A stretch of DNA of 64,000 nucleotides from Bacillus licheniformis DSM 13 = ATCC 14580 (GTDB lineage Bacteria; Bacillota; Bacilli; Bacillales; Bacillaceae), in the NCBI RefSeq assembly GCF_000011645.1, contig NC_006270.3, forward strand, positions 3,184,501 to 3,248,500. The letters are read 5' to 3'. Numbering within the stretch: position 1 is the stretch's first letter; each line of letters starts with the position of its first letter. This document shows, piece by piece, positions 53,376-62,590 of the stretch. The position numbers and the translations under genes are program-made. The notes under the pieces were generated by a model. It was not told the origin of the DNA. It did no database searches and was given only the letters and a program-made list of their open reading frames with translations.

Positions 53376-53972
53376 ATGAATAATAAAAAACTTCGCGCCG
53401 GCGATATGGCGCTTGTCGGAATGTTTGCCGCTCTGATGGGGATCGGCGCTAATATCACTTCGTTTGCCCCGTTTCTGCAAATCGGCGGTATTCCGCTTAC
53501 GATGCAGCCTTTCTTCTGTTTGCTTGCCGGACTTTTGCTCGGCCGTAAATTAGGTGCGCTGTCCATGATTGTCTATGCGTTAGTCGGCTTTATTGGCGCT
53601 CCGGTATTCGCTTCTTTTTCAGGCGGTATTTCCGTTCTTTTTAAAGGAAGCGCAGGCTTTATTCTATCCTATATTCCTGCCGCATATGCCGCGGGCTGGA
53701 TCACGGACAAACTATCCGAACCGAAAACAGGCCACTTTTTCGCAGCCTCATTGATCGGTACGCTGATCATTTATCTGATCGGCGTCAACTATACGTATCT
53801 CGCTTTTTCCACTTGGCTCAATACACCGATGTCATATTCAGCCGTTTGGAAAATGATGGCCTGGTTCTTCGTGAAAGACTTGGCATTCTCCGTTCTGCTC
53901 GCCGCGCTCGCCTCAAAGGTTTTCCGGGCGGTTCAAAAAGGCGCAGGCTTCAGAAGAAATCCGACTTTTTAA
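53376..53972 (+). CDS. bioY: BioY (YuiG), biotin transporter S component
   Basis: A 198-residue, six-helix protein. The start follows GAGGAGGAACAAAG. BioY marks are FAPFLQIGGIPLTMQPFF and LLGRKLGALSMIVYALVG. It imports biotin with a shared ECF energy-coupling module encoded elsewhere, or alone. The BirA box upstream confirms biotin control and the assignment. Confidence 0.93.
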   Translation: MNNKKLRAGDMALVGMFAALMGIGANITSFAPFLQIGGIPLTMQPFFCLLAGLLLGRKLGALSMIVYALVGFIGAPVFASFSGGISVLFKGSAGFILSYIPAAYAAGWITDKLSEPKTGHFFAASLIGTLIIYLIGVNYTYLAFSTWLNTPMSYSAVWKMMAWFFVKDLAFSVLLAALASKVFRAVQKGAGFRRNPTF

Positions 53973-54020
53973 TAAAGAGAGCCCGTGGTGCGGTTCTCAT
54001 TTTATTTTAACAAACATAGA

Positions 54021-54055
54021 AAAAAATTCCCCTCGTTTTGAGGGGAATTTTTTTA
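54021..54055 (+). terminator. Bidirectional terminator bioY / yuiF
   Basis: AAAAATTCCCCTC pairs with GAGGGGAATTTTTTT around GTTT; strong on both strands. Confidence 0.9.
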
Positions 54056-55381
54056 AAGAACAATCGCCGCGATCCAGCCGAACAAAATCAGCGGAATATT
54101 ATAGAAGATGAATGTCGGAACACAGGTGTCCCAAATGTGGTGGTGCTGTCCGTCCGCATTTAAGCCGGATGTCGGTCCAAGCGTGCTGTCGCTCGCAGGT
54201 GAACCGGCGTCTCCGAGAGCTGCGGCCGTCCCGATAATGGCGATTGTCGCCATCGGGCTGAAGCCAAGCTGCATGCAAAGCGGAACAAATATCGTTGCGA
54301 TAATCGGAATCGTCGCAAATGAGGAACCGATCCCCATTGTGATCAATAAGCCGACAACCAGCATCAGCAATGCGCCGAGCACCTGATTATTGCTGATGAA
54401 ACCTGTTGACGCTTCAACAAGCGCTTTGACATCGCCCGTTTTTTCAAGCACATTGGCAAAACCGGCCGCGGCCAGCATCACAAATCCGATAAACGCCATC
54501 ATGTTCATGCCGTTAGTGATCAATTCGTCCGCTTCGCCGCGCTTCATCGCTCCGCTTAAAAACAAGACCGCCAAACCGCTGAGCGCGCCGAAGATCATTC
54601 CGTCGACGTCTAAGCTCTGAGACAAATAGAGCTGTACGCTTAATGATACAGCGATGGCCAAAACGGCAATCGAAAGGCTTTTCTTCGTATAGGACGCCGA
54701 CTTTTGACCGGCGATTTCCTTCATTTCATATGTGCGGGGTTTGCGGTACACAAAAGCAGCAACGGCCAAACCGGCAATCATCCCGACAATCGGAATGATC
54801 ATGGCGATTGGAATATCAGCCAATGTGACAGAAAGGCCTGCATCTTTCATATTGTCTTTCAAAATCCCCTGGAAAATCTGGCCGAAGCCGACGGGAAGCA
54901 AAATATACGGAGCTGTCAATCCGAATGTCATCGCACACGCAATCAGGCGGCGGTCCACTTGCAGCTCATTCAAAATTTTCAATAACGGCGGAATTAAAAC
55001 AGGAATAAATGCGATATGAACCGGAACGACATTTTGAGACATACAAGAAATAATTAAAATCACGAAGACGATCAGCGCTTTTGAAAGGGTTTTGCGCCTT
55101 GTATCGCCTTCTTTGCCGATCAGCTTGACAGCAGCTTCAACCATGGCATCCGGAAGACCCGTTTTCGTCAAAGCGACTGCAAAAGCGCCAAGGAGCGCGT
55201 AGCTGACTGCGACGGTTGCGTTGCCTCCGAGTCCTTCCGTAAATACGCTGACCGTCTGGCCGAGACCGAGACCGCCCGTCAGACCGCCGGCAAGAGCGCC
55301 CACAATCAGGGCTAGAACGACATTGACCCGCAGCAGGCTTAATATAAGCATCACAATAACAGCAATCACAACTGCATTCAT
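54053..55381 (-). CDS. yuiF: YuiF, NhaC/GntP-like antiporter or amino-acid transporter
   Basis: A 442-residue polytopic protein (B. subtilis YuiF 441) with about 12 helices and repeated Gly-rich signatures (GALAGGLTGGLGLG and GTAAALGDAGSPASDSTLGPTSGLN). The latter matches the Na_H_antiport family. Substrate is not certain; related proteins carry amino acids or Na+/H+. It is preceded by a 115-bp gap after the pepA terminator, so it has its own promoter. Confidence 0.85.
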   Translation of the reverse strand: MNAVVIAVIVMLILSLLRVNVVLALIVGALAGGLTGGLGLGQTVSVFTEGLGGNATVAVSYALLGAFAVALTKTGLPDAMVEAAVKLIGKEGDTRRKTLSKALIVFVILIISCMSQNVVPVHIAFIPVLIPPLLKILNELQVDRRLIACAMTFGLTAPYILLPVGFGQIFQGILKDNMKDAGLSVTLADIPIAMIIPIVGMIAGLAVAAFVYRKPRTYEMKEIAGQKSASYTKKSLSIAVLAIAVSLSVQLYLSQSLDVDGMIFGALSGLAVLFLSGAMKRGEADELITNGMNMMAFIGFVMLAAAGFANVLEKTGDVKALVEASTGFISNNQVLGALLMLVVGLLITMGIGSSFATIPIIATIFVPLCMQLGFSPMATIAIIGTAAALGDAGSPASDSTLGPTSGLNADGQHHHIWDTCVPTFIFYNIPLILFGWIAAIVL

Positions 55382-55496
55382 ATTTGAAACCTCCGAACAA
55401 ACACTTTAGTTTGCTAATGTAGTAGATAATTAAAGTAATGAACGTATATTACCACATGTTTTATGAATGCGTCAATGAGACATCTGCGTTTTTTCC

Positions 55497-55527
55497 ATAA
55501 AAAAATCCCCTTCTAGCAAAGGGGATG
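55497..55527 (-). terminator. Terminator of pepA
   Basis: ATCCCCTT pairs with AAGGGGAT around TGCTAG, followed by seven T on the minus strand. Confidence 0.87.
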
Positions 55528-55532
55528 AAAGA

Positions 55533-57023
55533 CTACAAATTTCCCGAAAACCGCTCGACAAACGTGACAAGCGTTCTCACCATCACGCCCGTTCCGCCTT
55601 TCGGTCCAAAGCATGAGTTTTGAGCTGTCGTTGCCGTTCCGGCGATGTCAAGGTGAACCCATGGCGTCTGCTCGGCGAATTCGCCGAGGAACGTTCCGGC
55701 CATAATCGCATGGCCTTCCCTGCCCGGTGAATTGTTAAGATCGGCCATTTGGCTGTTTTTTACTCTTTTTTTGTCTTTTTCAGTAATCGGAAGCTGCCAA
55801 ATCGCTTCTCCCGCTTCTTCAGCCGCCTGTCTCACCTGCTGATAAAGCGGATCATGATTTGTCATCGCTCCCGTCGTTTCCGTTCCCAGAGCTACGACGA
55901 CGCCTCCGGTCAGTGTCGCGACATCGATCAGCACGGAAGCTCCGTGGTGCTTCGCATATGTCAGTCCGTCAGCGAGCGCCAGCCTTCCTTCGGCGTCCGT
56001 ATTCAAGATCTCAATCGTCTTGCCGCTCAAGGAAACGATGACGTCGTCCGGCTTCATTGCGCTTCCCGAAATCATGTTATCAGTCGACGGAATCACGGCA
56101 AGCACGTTTTGTTCCGGCCTCAATTCGCCGATCGCTTCCATCGCTCCCAAAACGCTGGCGGCTCCGCCCATATCGGACTTCATGCCGACAATCCCGCTCT
56201 TTGTCTTAATCGAATAGCCTCCGGTATCAAACGTAATCCCTTTGCCGACTAAACCGATGACGTCATCCCATGTTTCTTTTCCTTGATATTTCAAGACGAT
56301 CATTTTCGGCGGCTCTTCTGATCCTTGGTTGACCGCGAGGAGACCGCCCATCCCGAGCTCTTCCATTTCAGCCTTTTCAAGAATTTCACATTCAAATTCG
56401 TATTTCGCCGCCAATTCAGCGGCATATGACGCGAGATCCGCCGCTGTCAGCATGTTCCCCGGCATGTTCACGAGGGTTCTCGCCGAATTCGTCGCATTTC
56501 CGTACACCTGTCCGACATGCAGACTCGCCTGAATCTCCTTCAGGTCATGGTCTGTCAAAACATAGACGCTTTGCAGACATTGATCAGGCACATTTGATCT
56601 GTGCTTGTAATCCTGCACTTCATAGCATGACAGCATGCACGATTCAGCCAATGCATGTGCGGCGTCAGCAGCTGGGACTTCTTCGGATACGAAGCTGTCG
56701 AGCATGACGGTTAACTCCTGCTTTCGATCTTTGTGAATCAGCTGAACAGCTTCGGCAAAGCACTGCTTCGCATCCTCGAAGGTAAATTCCGCTTCACGGC
56801 CCAATCCGACGATATAAATGCGTTTGACTCCCTGAAGCGAAGGGGTAAATATTTTAGACACTTTCGCTTTTTTGGAAGATACATCCCCGTCTTTCAGCAG
56901 CTGAGAAAGCTGGCCGTTCAAAAGGCGGTCGATTTCTTCAGCCTTACCGTACAGCCGGCTTTTTTTAAACAGTCCGATTAAAAGCGTTTCTTTTTTTTCG
57001 AAATCTTTAAAGGCATAAAACAT
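55533..57023 (-). CDS. pepA: PepA (YuiE), leucyl aminopeptidase M17
   Basis: A 496-residue enzyme (B. subtilis YuiE 500). The ATG at 57023 lies ten bases after AAGGAG. Two-metal site residues are visible: [14 protein letters not shown] (Lys, Asp), MKSDMGGAA (Asp) and the family signature [14 protein letters not shown] (Asp, Glu, Arg). It removes N-terminal Leu and other residues from peptides in the cytoplasm, as a hexamer. Confidence 0.94.
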   Translation of the reverse strand: MFYAFKDFEKKETLLIGLFKKSRLYGKAEEIDRLLNGQLSQLLKDGDVSSKKAKVSKIFTPSLQGVKRIYIVGLGREAEFTFEDAKQCFAEAVQLIHKDRKQELTVMLDSFVSEEVPAADAAHALAESCMLSCYEVQDYKHRSNVPDQCLQSVYVLTDHDLKEIQASLHVGQVYGNATNSARTLVNMPGNMLTAADLASYAAELAAKYEFECEILEKAEMEELGMGGLLAVNQGSEEPPKMIVLKYQGKETWDDVIGLVGKGITFDTGGYSIKTKSGIVGMKSDMGGAASVLGAMEAIGELRPEQNVLAVIPSTDNMISGSAMKPDDVIVSLSGKTIEILNTDAEGRLALADGLTYAKHHGASVLIDVATLTGGVVVALGTETTGAMTNHDPLYQQVRQAAEEAGEAIWQLPITEKDKKRVKNSQMADLNNSPGREGHAIMAGTFLGEFAEQTPWVHLDIAGTATTAQNSCFGPKGGTGVMVRTLVTFVERFSGNL

Positions 57024-57188
57024 GCGTTCACAGCTCCTTATCAGCAAAGTGAGTAAAATTAAAACAACAATGTTATAATAGGAAAAACATTTTTTCCCGA
57101 TGGGGTTTCATATCATATATTTTAGCAAATAACTGCGTGCTTTTCTGAATTCATCTCTATTTTCTTTATAGAAAGGATGTTCTGCAAA

Positions 57189-57665
57189 ATGGAAATCCTC
57201 ACAAACTTTCCTTTGCTGGCGAGCTTTGCCGCGATCTTTTTCGCTCAGTTTATCAAGGTTCCCATTTACTTTGTCGTCTCAAAAAAATGGGATTGGCGGC
57301 TTGTCACAAGCACGGGCGGAATGCCGAGTTCACACTCAGCGGCCGTCACGGCGCTCTCGACCGGTGTAGCTCTTGATCACGGGATGGATTCTTCTTTGTT
57401 CGCCGTTTCCGCAATATTTGCCGTTATTACGATGTTTGATGCAACCGGAGTGAGAAGACATGCCGGAGAACAAGCAACAGTGATCAACCGGCTTGTCCGC
57501 GATTTTAACCGCTTTGTCAACGAAGCGAAGGATTTCCCTAAAAGCCATCAGGAAGAAAAACAGAAAAAGCTGAAGGAACTGCTCGGCCATCAGCCGATTG
57601 AAGTGTTTTTCGGCGGCCTGACCGGCATTGCACTGACGCTGCTTCTCGATTATTTATTGATGTAA
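57189..57665 (+). CDS. yuiD: YuiD, DUF212 acid-phosphatase-like membrane protein
   Basis: A 158-residue protein (B. subtilis YuiD 158). The start at 57189 follows AAAGGATG by nine bases. The conserved segment TSTGGMPSSHSAAVTAL resembles the PAP2 motif PSGH...H but with SSH. Several helices. Function unknown; lipid phosphate hydrolysis is possible. Divergent from pepA. Confidence 0.86.
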   Translation: MEILTNFPLLASFAAIFFAQFIKVPIYFVVSKKWDWRLVTSTGGMPSSHSAAVTALSTGVALDHGMDSSLFAVSAIFAVITMFDATGVRRHAGEQATVINRLVRDFNRFVNEAKDFPKSHQEEKQKKLKELLGHQPIEVFFGGLTGIALTLLLDYLLM

Positions 57666-57668
57666 AGC

Positions 57669-57708
57669 AAAAAAACGTTTAAGACGCCAGGTCTTAAACG
57701 TTTTTTCT
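57669..57708 (+). terminator. Bidirectional terminator yuiD / yuiC
   Basis: AAAAACGTTTAAGAC pairs with GTCTTAAACGTTTTTT around GCCAG. Confidence 0.9.
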
Positions 57709-58382
57709 TATTCTTTCGCCATTTTATATTTTTGTCTGAATACTTGCATCGATTTATTTTCATTCAGCTTCAGGAGATCCTCTTCGGTAATGGTGCCGTT
57801 TCCTTTTTTAATGACATAAACATCAAGTGTTTTTTTGCCCCATTCTTTATAAACATCCTCAACCGTCTCATAGTACAAATCGAGCCGGTTTCCCTTAATG
57901 GCTGATCCGGTATCCGCAACAACCCCATAGCCGTAGTCCGGGATGAACAATATGGTGCCGATCGGAAAGACCGACGGGTCGGCTGCAACGGTTGAATATA
58001 AATCTCTTTTTACTTTGACTCCCGAATATGTAATCCCGTAATCGGGATGATGAGGCTGTTTTCCCGTTGATTCAGCCCCTGCTGTATATCCGGTCGCGGT
58101 GACTTTTTGCTTCGGATACTTGCTCCAGTCAAACGCGTCTTCAAGCGATTTCGGTTTGTTTTTAATTTGTTCTGCGGCAGACAGAGACGTCTTTTCCGCT
58201 TTTTCTTCGGGAAGTGATTTAAAGGTGAGCATCAGCTGTTTCAAGGACAGATCGCGTTCTTTTGCCCAGCTGGATATATCCTGTGCCTCCACGCCTGAAA
58301 CGGCAAAGAAGGTCGTCATAAAAGCAAGGACAAACAAAACTGTCATCAAGAAACGCCGGAACATAGTCATCACTTTTCTCAA
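57708..58382 (-). CDS. yuiC: YuiC, secreted 3D-domain protein (Sps/MltA-like)
   Basis: About 224 residues from TTG 58382 (after AGAGGAG); B. subtilis YuiC has 218. A signal peptide ends at about GVEA. A helical linker precedes the 3D domain: [23 protein letters not shown], then [18 protein letters not shown], which carries the catalytic Asp trio. The family acts on peptidoglycan as a muralytic or lytic transglycosylase in germination and stationary phase. The exact start is uncertain. Confidence 0.87.
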   Translation of the reverse strand: MRKVMTMFRRFLMTVLFVLAFMTTFFAVSGVEAQDISSWAKERDLSLKQLMLTFKSLPEEKAEKTSLSAAEQIKNKPKSLEDAFDWSKYPKQKVTATGYTAGAESTGKQPHHPDYGITYSGVKVKRDLYSTVAADPSVFPIGTILFIPDYGYGVVADTGSAIKGNRLDLYYETVEDVYKEWGKKTLDVYVIKKGNGTITEEDLLKLNENKSMQVFRQKYKMAKE

Positions 58383-58507
58383 TTCTTCCACTCCTCTCAC
58401 CATCTAGTTGTTTCCAAGTGGAAAAAGAAATATTCAGATGGCGAAAAAGTTTTGAGAAAAGTGAAAAAATTAACCGCAAAAAAACCCTCTCCCTTGAAGA
58501 AGAAGGC

Positions 58508-58837
58508 TTAAAACATTTGATATCCCCTTTTTCGCAGCGCTTTGATCGTAACGCCCGACAACAGGGCTCCGGCCATTCCGCTGGCTAAAATGATGATATC
58601 GGCAGCAGCCAAAGAAGCCACTCTGTCAAAAAGGCCGGAAAATGCCTCTCCCGGCGCCTCTACATAGCGAATCAGCTTTTCTTTATTCACAATGAAAAGG
58701 CATACAATTGGATAAATGACAGCCATGATCCATGACATTCTGAGCAGCATATTCAGCAGAAAACCGATGCCGAAAAACAGGACGAAAAATAAGACAACTG
58801 AAATGATGACAACTGGTAAACTAATCAAAGCCTCCAC
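58508..58837 (-). CDS. yuiB: YuiB, membrane protein of unknown function
   Basis: A 109-residue protein from GTG 58837 (AAAGAGGTG eight bases upstream); B. subtilis YuiB has 105. Three helices are seen: VVLFFVLFFGIGFLLNMLL, IMAVIYPIVCLFIV and ADIIILASGMAGALLSG. The end LRKRGYQMF matches YuiB. No function known. The gene is upstream of yuiC. Confidence 0.82.
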   Translation of the reverse strand: MEALISLPVVIISVVLFFVLFFGIGFLLNMLLRMSWIMAVIYPIVCLFIVNKEKLIRYVEAPGEAFSGLFDRVASLAAADIIILASGMAGALLSGVTIKALRKRGYQMF

Positions 58838-58902
58838 CCCCAATTCACCTCTTTTAGTGTACATTGGGGAAGGAACTTGAGTCAATCATTGGAAAGCTGT
58901 GA

Positions 58903-59031
58903 TCAACGGTCTTTTCCTGTTCCCTTGCAGTTGCTGCACGTTTCCGAACCGCCGAGCAGAAGCTGAAAATAGCCTTTTCCTGAACAGAATGTACAGGTAG
59001 ATTCAAGTCGATGGGTTGACGTTGTCTTCAT
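58903..59031 (-). CDS. yuiA: YuiA, small zinc-finger protein
   Basis: A 42-residue protein from ATG 59031, with AAAAAGGTG upstream. Two CxxC pairs (CTFCSGKGYF and CSNCKGTG) look like half of a DnaJ-type zinc finger with its CxxCxGxG repeats. YuiA lies in the same place in B. subtilis. It could bind zinc or a partner protein; function unknown. Confidence 0.85.
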   Translation of the reverse strand: MKTTSTHRLESTCTFCSGKGYFQLLLGGSETCSNCKGTGKDR

Positions 59032-59117
59032 CGGATACACACCTTTTTCTTAATTTTCTGATAATATATCATGAACGTTGTCAATAATAAAGTCAGAAAA
59101 TATAACAGATCATTTGA

Positions 59118-59131
59118 TGTAAGCGCTTAAA
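59118..59131. promoter_or_regulatory. Possible CcpA cre-like site
   Basis: TGTAAGCGCTTAAA has the AAGCGCTT core of cre boxes with one or two mismatches to the consensus at the end. It lies about 90 bp upstream of yuiA, so may act on the yuiA-yuiB-yuiC transcript. Confidence 0.3.
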
Positions 59132-59180
59132 AGCGAAGCTTTCTTTCTTTTTCTTTCGTTTTTGAAGTTTTTAGCCTGAA

Positions 59181-59213
59181 ATAAAAAGCCTGCAGAGGAA
59201 GCTGCAGGCTTCA
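59181..59213 (-). terminator. Terminator downstream of yumB
   Basis: AAGCCTGCAG pairs with CTGCAGGCTT around a six-base loop, followed by TTTATTTC on the minus strand. It is 127 bases beyond the yumB stop. Confidence 0.8.
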
Positions 59214-59339
59214 GCGTGTCGACAAACCCTCGTTGTCAGACCTGCTAAGTCGGTGCTCATGAATAGAGGAAGGATCGGCGGCTAACCGCCCAGGCATCCT
59301 GCCTGAACGCCGCCGTCATCACCTTCTGTGAAAGTCTGA
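59214..59339 (-). other. Structured element between the yumB stop and its terminator
   Basis: This GC-rich stretch holds no start-and-stop frame of note but several perfect hairpins on the minus strand: CAGGC-AGGAT-GCCTG, GGCGG-TTAG-CCGCC, and an alternative longer pairing GGCGGC with GCCGCC enclosing both. CAGAAGG can pair with CCTTCCTC. I recognise no riboswitch or known RNA. It may be a stable 3' untranslated RNA. Confidence 0.4.
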
Positions 59340-60560
59340 TCAGAAAAATTTAAACTTGCCTTTTTTCAGAACAAGTCCCGGCCCGCCGATCATGAAAAGC
59401 GAGCGGTTGTCGATGATTTTTTTCATCATGGACGCCGTCGTTCCCGTCATCTTTCTGCCGAATGCGACGCCGATTGCATCGTGTTCGCCGAGAGAAGCGA
59501 CAGAGCCTTTGTTATCAAATGAGAACGTTTCCGTTTCTTTGCCGTGAATCAGTGCGGCCAGATTGTTTGCGCACGTTTCGCCTTGCTGCATGGAAATCTG
59601 CGCAGTCGGCGGATAAGGCCTTTCGGTTTCTTCATTTATGATTAAAGAGCAGTCTCCGATAACAAATATATCATCATGGCCTTCAACGCGCAGGTCAGGT
59701 TTAACCTTCACACGGCCGCGCATGTTTTCAAAGCCGGATTCCTCAATGATCGGGTTGCCGCGGACGCCTGCGGCCCATACGACAGTGCCTGCTTTGATTT
59801 CTTCGGTCTGATCGTCTTTTCCGACGATGATTCCGTCAGGCGTGCATTCTTTCACGGCCGTGCCGATTTTGAATTCAACGCCTTTTCCTTCGAGGTAGTT
59901 GACCGCATAATCGACAAGCTCCGGTTCAAAGCCCGGGAGAACAGACGGCGCGGCTTCCACGCAAATTAAACGAACCTGCTGGCGGTCGATATCGTATTCG
60001 CGGCACAGCTCAGGAATGCGGTTGGCCATTTCACCTAAAAATTCAATGCCTGTAAAACCAGCTCCCCCGACAACGATCGTCAGGCGTTCCGGGCGCTTCT
60101 CGGCTTCTGTGTTATACGTCGCGAACTGATATTCAATGTGCTCGCGAAGCTGGCGGGACGAATTGATGTTTGAAATAGAGAAAGCATGCTCTTTCAATCC
60201 CGAAATTCCGAAAGTTTCAGGGACGGAGCCGAGCGCCACGACAAGATAGTCGTAACTAAGCTCTCCTGTTTCAAGGACGACTTTCTTTCCTTCTTTATCG
60301 ATTTTCTTTACCGTATCCTGAACGAAATTGACACGGGATGTATTGATGACGTCTTTAATCTGATAGCGGCATCTGTCATGATGAAGCGTACCTGCGCTCG
60401 CCTCGTGCATCCAGGTCGTCTCATAATGGTAATTGTGCTTGTTGACAAGCGTAATATCCGCTTCATTGATGCCGATTTTTTTAACAAGTCTCGTAACGGT
60501 CATTAATCCACCATAACCTGCACCTAATACTACTACTTTTGGCTTATTCAACGGAATCAC
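59340..60560 (-). CDS. yumB: YumB, type II NADH dehydrogenase-like flavoprotein
   Basis: About 406 residues from GTG 60560; an earlier GTG at 60566 and a TTG 12 bases later are alternatives. The FAD motif is [14 protein letters not shown] and the NADH-binding fold has [15 protein letters not shown]. Other marks are WAAGVRGNP and FVIGDCSL. The C-terminal [14 protein letters not shown] is a membrane-associating helix. It would pass electrons from NADH to menaquinone without pumping protons. Rex-like sites lie upstream. Confidence 0.9.
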   Translation of the reverse strand: MIPLNKPKVVVLGAGYGGLMTVTRLVKKIGINEADITLVNKHNYHYETTWMHEASAGTLHHDRCRYQIKDVINTSRVNFVQDTVKKIDKEGKKVVLETGELSYDYLVVALGSVPETFGISGLKEHAFSISNINSSRQLREHIEYQFATYNTEAEKRPERLTIVVGGAGFTGIEFLGEMANRIPELCREYDIDRQQVRLICVEAAPSVLPGFEPELVDYAVNYLEGKGVEFKIGTAVKECTPDGIIVGKDDQTEEIKAGTVVWAAGVRGNPIIEESGFENMRGRVKVKPDLRVEGHDDIFVIGDCSLIINEETERPYPPTAQISMQQGETCANNLAALIHGKETETFSFDNKGSVASLGEHDAIGVAFGRKMTGTTASMMKKIIDNRSLFMIGGPGLVLKKGKFKFF

Positions 60561-60651
60561 ATCCACCTTTTCTGTATTTTACTGCTAAGCCGGATTAAAA
60601 ATAGCCTTTGGGTTATCTTCTGCCGGCTTCAGGCTTTTTATGAAAAAAAGT

Positions 60652-60669
60652 TTGTGAAACCCTTCACTT
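60652..60669 (-). promoter_or_regulatory. Rex-like operator 2 upstream of yumB
   Basis: TTGTGAA-ACCC-TTCACTT matches TTGTGAA-N4-TTCACAA in 12 of 14 arm positions. It lies within the yumB leader, about 95 bases before the start. Confidence 0.5.
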
Positions 60670-60727
60670 TAGTTTGCCGAACAACGGAATGTTTTTCGGC
60701 TGTGCGACGAAAAATATTCACGAATCG

Positions 60728-60778
60728 TTAACAATTTGTTCACAACTACATCATAGCCGCTTGCAATTGCTTTTTCAA
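60728..60778 (-). promoter_or_regulatory. yumB promoter with Rex-like operator 1
   Basis: On the minus strand TTGAAA (60778-60773), 17-bp spacer, TATGAT (60755-60750), then TTGTGAACAAATTGTTAA (60745-60728), which has a perfect Rex left arm and a poorer right arm. The site sits over the expected start of transcription. Confidence 0.55.
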
Positions 60779-60852
60779 GGTTAAATATGCTCTGACGGTA
60801 TTATTTTCCGCGCCTAAAAAAACAGACGCGCTCGTATTTATTTTATGTGATA

Positions 60853-60861
60853 TGATATAAT
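60853..60861 (+). promoter_or_regulatory. Extended -10 promoter of yumC
   Basis: TGA-TATAAT (60853-60861) gives an extended -10; the -35 is weak (CGTATT at 60833-60838). The leader to yumC is about 30 bases. Confidence 0.55.
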
Positions 60862-60895
60862 TAAGAACAATTTTCATTTAGGGGGCATTATTTTC

Positions 60896-61894
60896 ATGCG
60901 TGAAGACACAAAAGTATATGATATCACAATTATCGGGGGCGGCCCTGTCGGCTTGTTTACCGCATTTTACGGCGGAATGCGGCAAGCGAGCGTCAAAATT
61001 ATTGAAAGCCTGCCGCAACTCGGCGGTCAGCTGTCCGCTTTGTATCCCGAAAAATACATATACGATGTAGCCGGGTTCCCTAAAATCCGCGCTCAGGAGC
61101 TGGTCGACAATTTAAAAGAGCAAATGGCGAAATTCGATCAGACCGTTTGTTTGGAACAAGCCGTCGAAAGCGTTGAAAAACAAGCAGACGGTATTTTCAA
61201 ACTCGTCACCAACAAAGAAATCCACTATTCTAAAACGGTGATTATTACAGCCGGAAACGGAGCATTCCAGCCGAGAAAGCTCGAGCTTGAATCTGCGGCA
61301 CAATTCGAGAATGCAAACCTTCATTACTTTATAGATGATCTGAATCAATTTGCGGGCAAGCGCGTTGCGGTATTGGGCGGCGGCGACTCCGCCGTCGACT
61401 GGGCGCTCATGCTGGAACCGATCGCAAAAGAGGTGTCAATTATTCATCGCCGCGATAAATTCCGCGCACACGAGCACAGCGTCGAAAACTTGCGCAATTC
61501 TAAAGTCAATGTATTGACACCGTTTGTTCCGACCGAGCTGATCGGCAGCGAGCGAATCGAACAGATCGTCATTGAGGAAGTGAAAGGCGAGAGAAAAGAA
61601 ATCATCGATGTCGACGATGTGATCGTCAACTTCGGTTTTGTTTCATCTCTCGGACCAATCAAAAACTGGGGGCTTGAAATCGAGAAAAATTCGATCGTCG
61701 TCAAGTCCACAATGGAAACGAACATCGAGGGATTCTATGCAGCCGGCGATATCTGCACATATGAAGGGAAAGTCAAGCTGATTGCGAGCGGATTTGGTGA
61801 AGCGCCGACCGCTGTCAACAATGCAAAAGCTTATATGGATCCTAAAGCGCGTGTGCAGCCGCTGCACTCTACAAGCATGTTTGAAAACAAATAA
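60896..61894 (+). CDS. yumC: YumC, ferredoxin/flavodoxin-NADP+ reductase (thioredoxin-reductase type)
   Basis: A 332-residue flavoprotein (same length as B. subtilis YumC). TTAGGGGG precedes the ATG. The FAD motif is [19 protein letters not shown] and the NADPH motif [14 protein letters not shown] with [12 protein letters not shown]. There is no CxxC redox pair, which separates it from thioredoxin reductase. It reduces ferredoxin or flavodoxin; it has been reported essential in B. subtilis. Confidence 0.95.
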   Translation: MREDTKVYDITIIGGGPVGLFTAFYGGMRQASVKIIESLPQLGGQLSALYPEKYIYDVAGFPKIRAQELVDNLKEQMAKFDQTVCLEQAVESVEKQADGIFKLVTNKEIHYSKTVIITAGNGAFQPRKLELESAAQFENANLHYFIDDLNQFAGKRVAVLGGGDSAVDWALMLEPIAKEVSIIHRRDKFRAHEHSVENLRNSKVNVLTPFVPTELIGSERIEQIVIEEVKGERKEIIDVDDVIVNFGFVSSLGPIKNWGLEIEKNSIVVKSTMETNIEGFYAAGDICTYEGKVKLIASGFGEAPTAVNNAKAYMDPKARVQPLHSTSMFENK

Positions 61895-61932
61895 AAATGA
61901 AAAGGAGCCTGACACCGGCTCCTTTTCATTAT
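61894..61932 (+). terminator. Bidirectional terminator behind yumC
   Basis: AATGAAAAGGAGCC pairs with GGCTCCTTTTCATT around TGACACC. Confidence 0.87.
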
Positions 61933-62129
61933 ATGATATTCAAATATGAGAAGATCGTTCCCAATATCAGCACAATTGTTAAGATGCCGACGACTCCCGC
62001 CGCAGTCAAGACAATCCGGTCCGTAATTTTCTGTGATTTTGGAAGCGGTTTTTCGCATCCGCATGCCTCGCAGACTTTTGAATCGTACGGCGTAAGCCCG
62101 CCGCAGCTTCTGCAGTTGATTTTTTCCAT
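61929..62129 (-). CDS. Small zinc-ribbon membrane protein
   Basis: A 66-residue protein. N-terminal CRSCGG and CEACGCEK form a zinc ribbon; one C-terminal helix (VLTAAGVVGILTIVLILGTIF) anchors it with the ribbon on the cytoplasmic side. AAAGGGG lies before the ATG. I do not know a specific homologue; similar double-Cys membrane proteins are common in Bacillus and uncharacterised. Confidence 0.72.
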   Translation of the reverse strand: MEKINCRSCGGLTPYDSKVCEACGCEKPLPKSQKITDRIVLTAAGVVGILTIVLILGTIFSYLNII

Positions 62130-62271
62130 GGTTGAACCCCTTTTCTTTACTGGGCTTGGACACTAAATAAACCTGTCCAGTATAGAATAACAAATTGACG
62201 AATAGAATGTCTTAAGATTCACAAAATATTCTTAAATGAACTCCAAAAAACCCTTGTTAGGAAGTGACGAT

Positions 62272-62496
62272 ATGTCTTACTACAACAATCGCAATCAAGA
62301 GCCTCTGCCAAAGGAAGATATCAGTACGTGGGAATGTACGGCTGAGGACTGCAACGGATGGATGAGAAAAAATTTCACGAGCAGCGACCGCCCTTTATGC
62401 CCTCTGTGCAACAAGGAAATGATAAGCGGAAGCCGCTATATCACCTCTATCACCAACAACACGAGCAATCTGAATCGCATCTTTAACCAGAAATAA
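62272..62496 (+). CDS. YdjO-like cold-inducible zinc protein
   Basis: A 74-residue protein. The ATG at 62272 follows AGGAAGTGACGAT; an in-frame ATG at 62236 lacks a site. The sequence SYYNNRNQEPLPKED, then STWECTAEDCNGWMRKNF and CPLCNKEM, is close to YdjO of B. subtilis, annotated as cold-inducible. Four Cys in CxxxxC and CxxC pairs would bind zinc. In B. subtilis ydjO is not at this locus, so this is a relocated or extra copy. Confidence 0.85.
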   Translation: MSYYNNRNQEPLPKEDISTWECTAEDCNGWMRKNFTSSDRPLCPLCNKEMISGSRYITSITNNTSNLNRIFNQK

Positions 62497-62590
62497 ACAC
62501 GGTTGTGTTCCGGAAGCCCATTGCAAAAACCTTGCTCAACACTTTGAGCGGGGTGGCTGCATTGCTCCTCTTCGCGAAGAAGCAGAAAAA

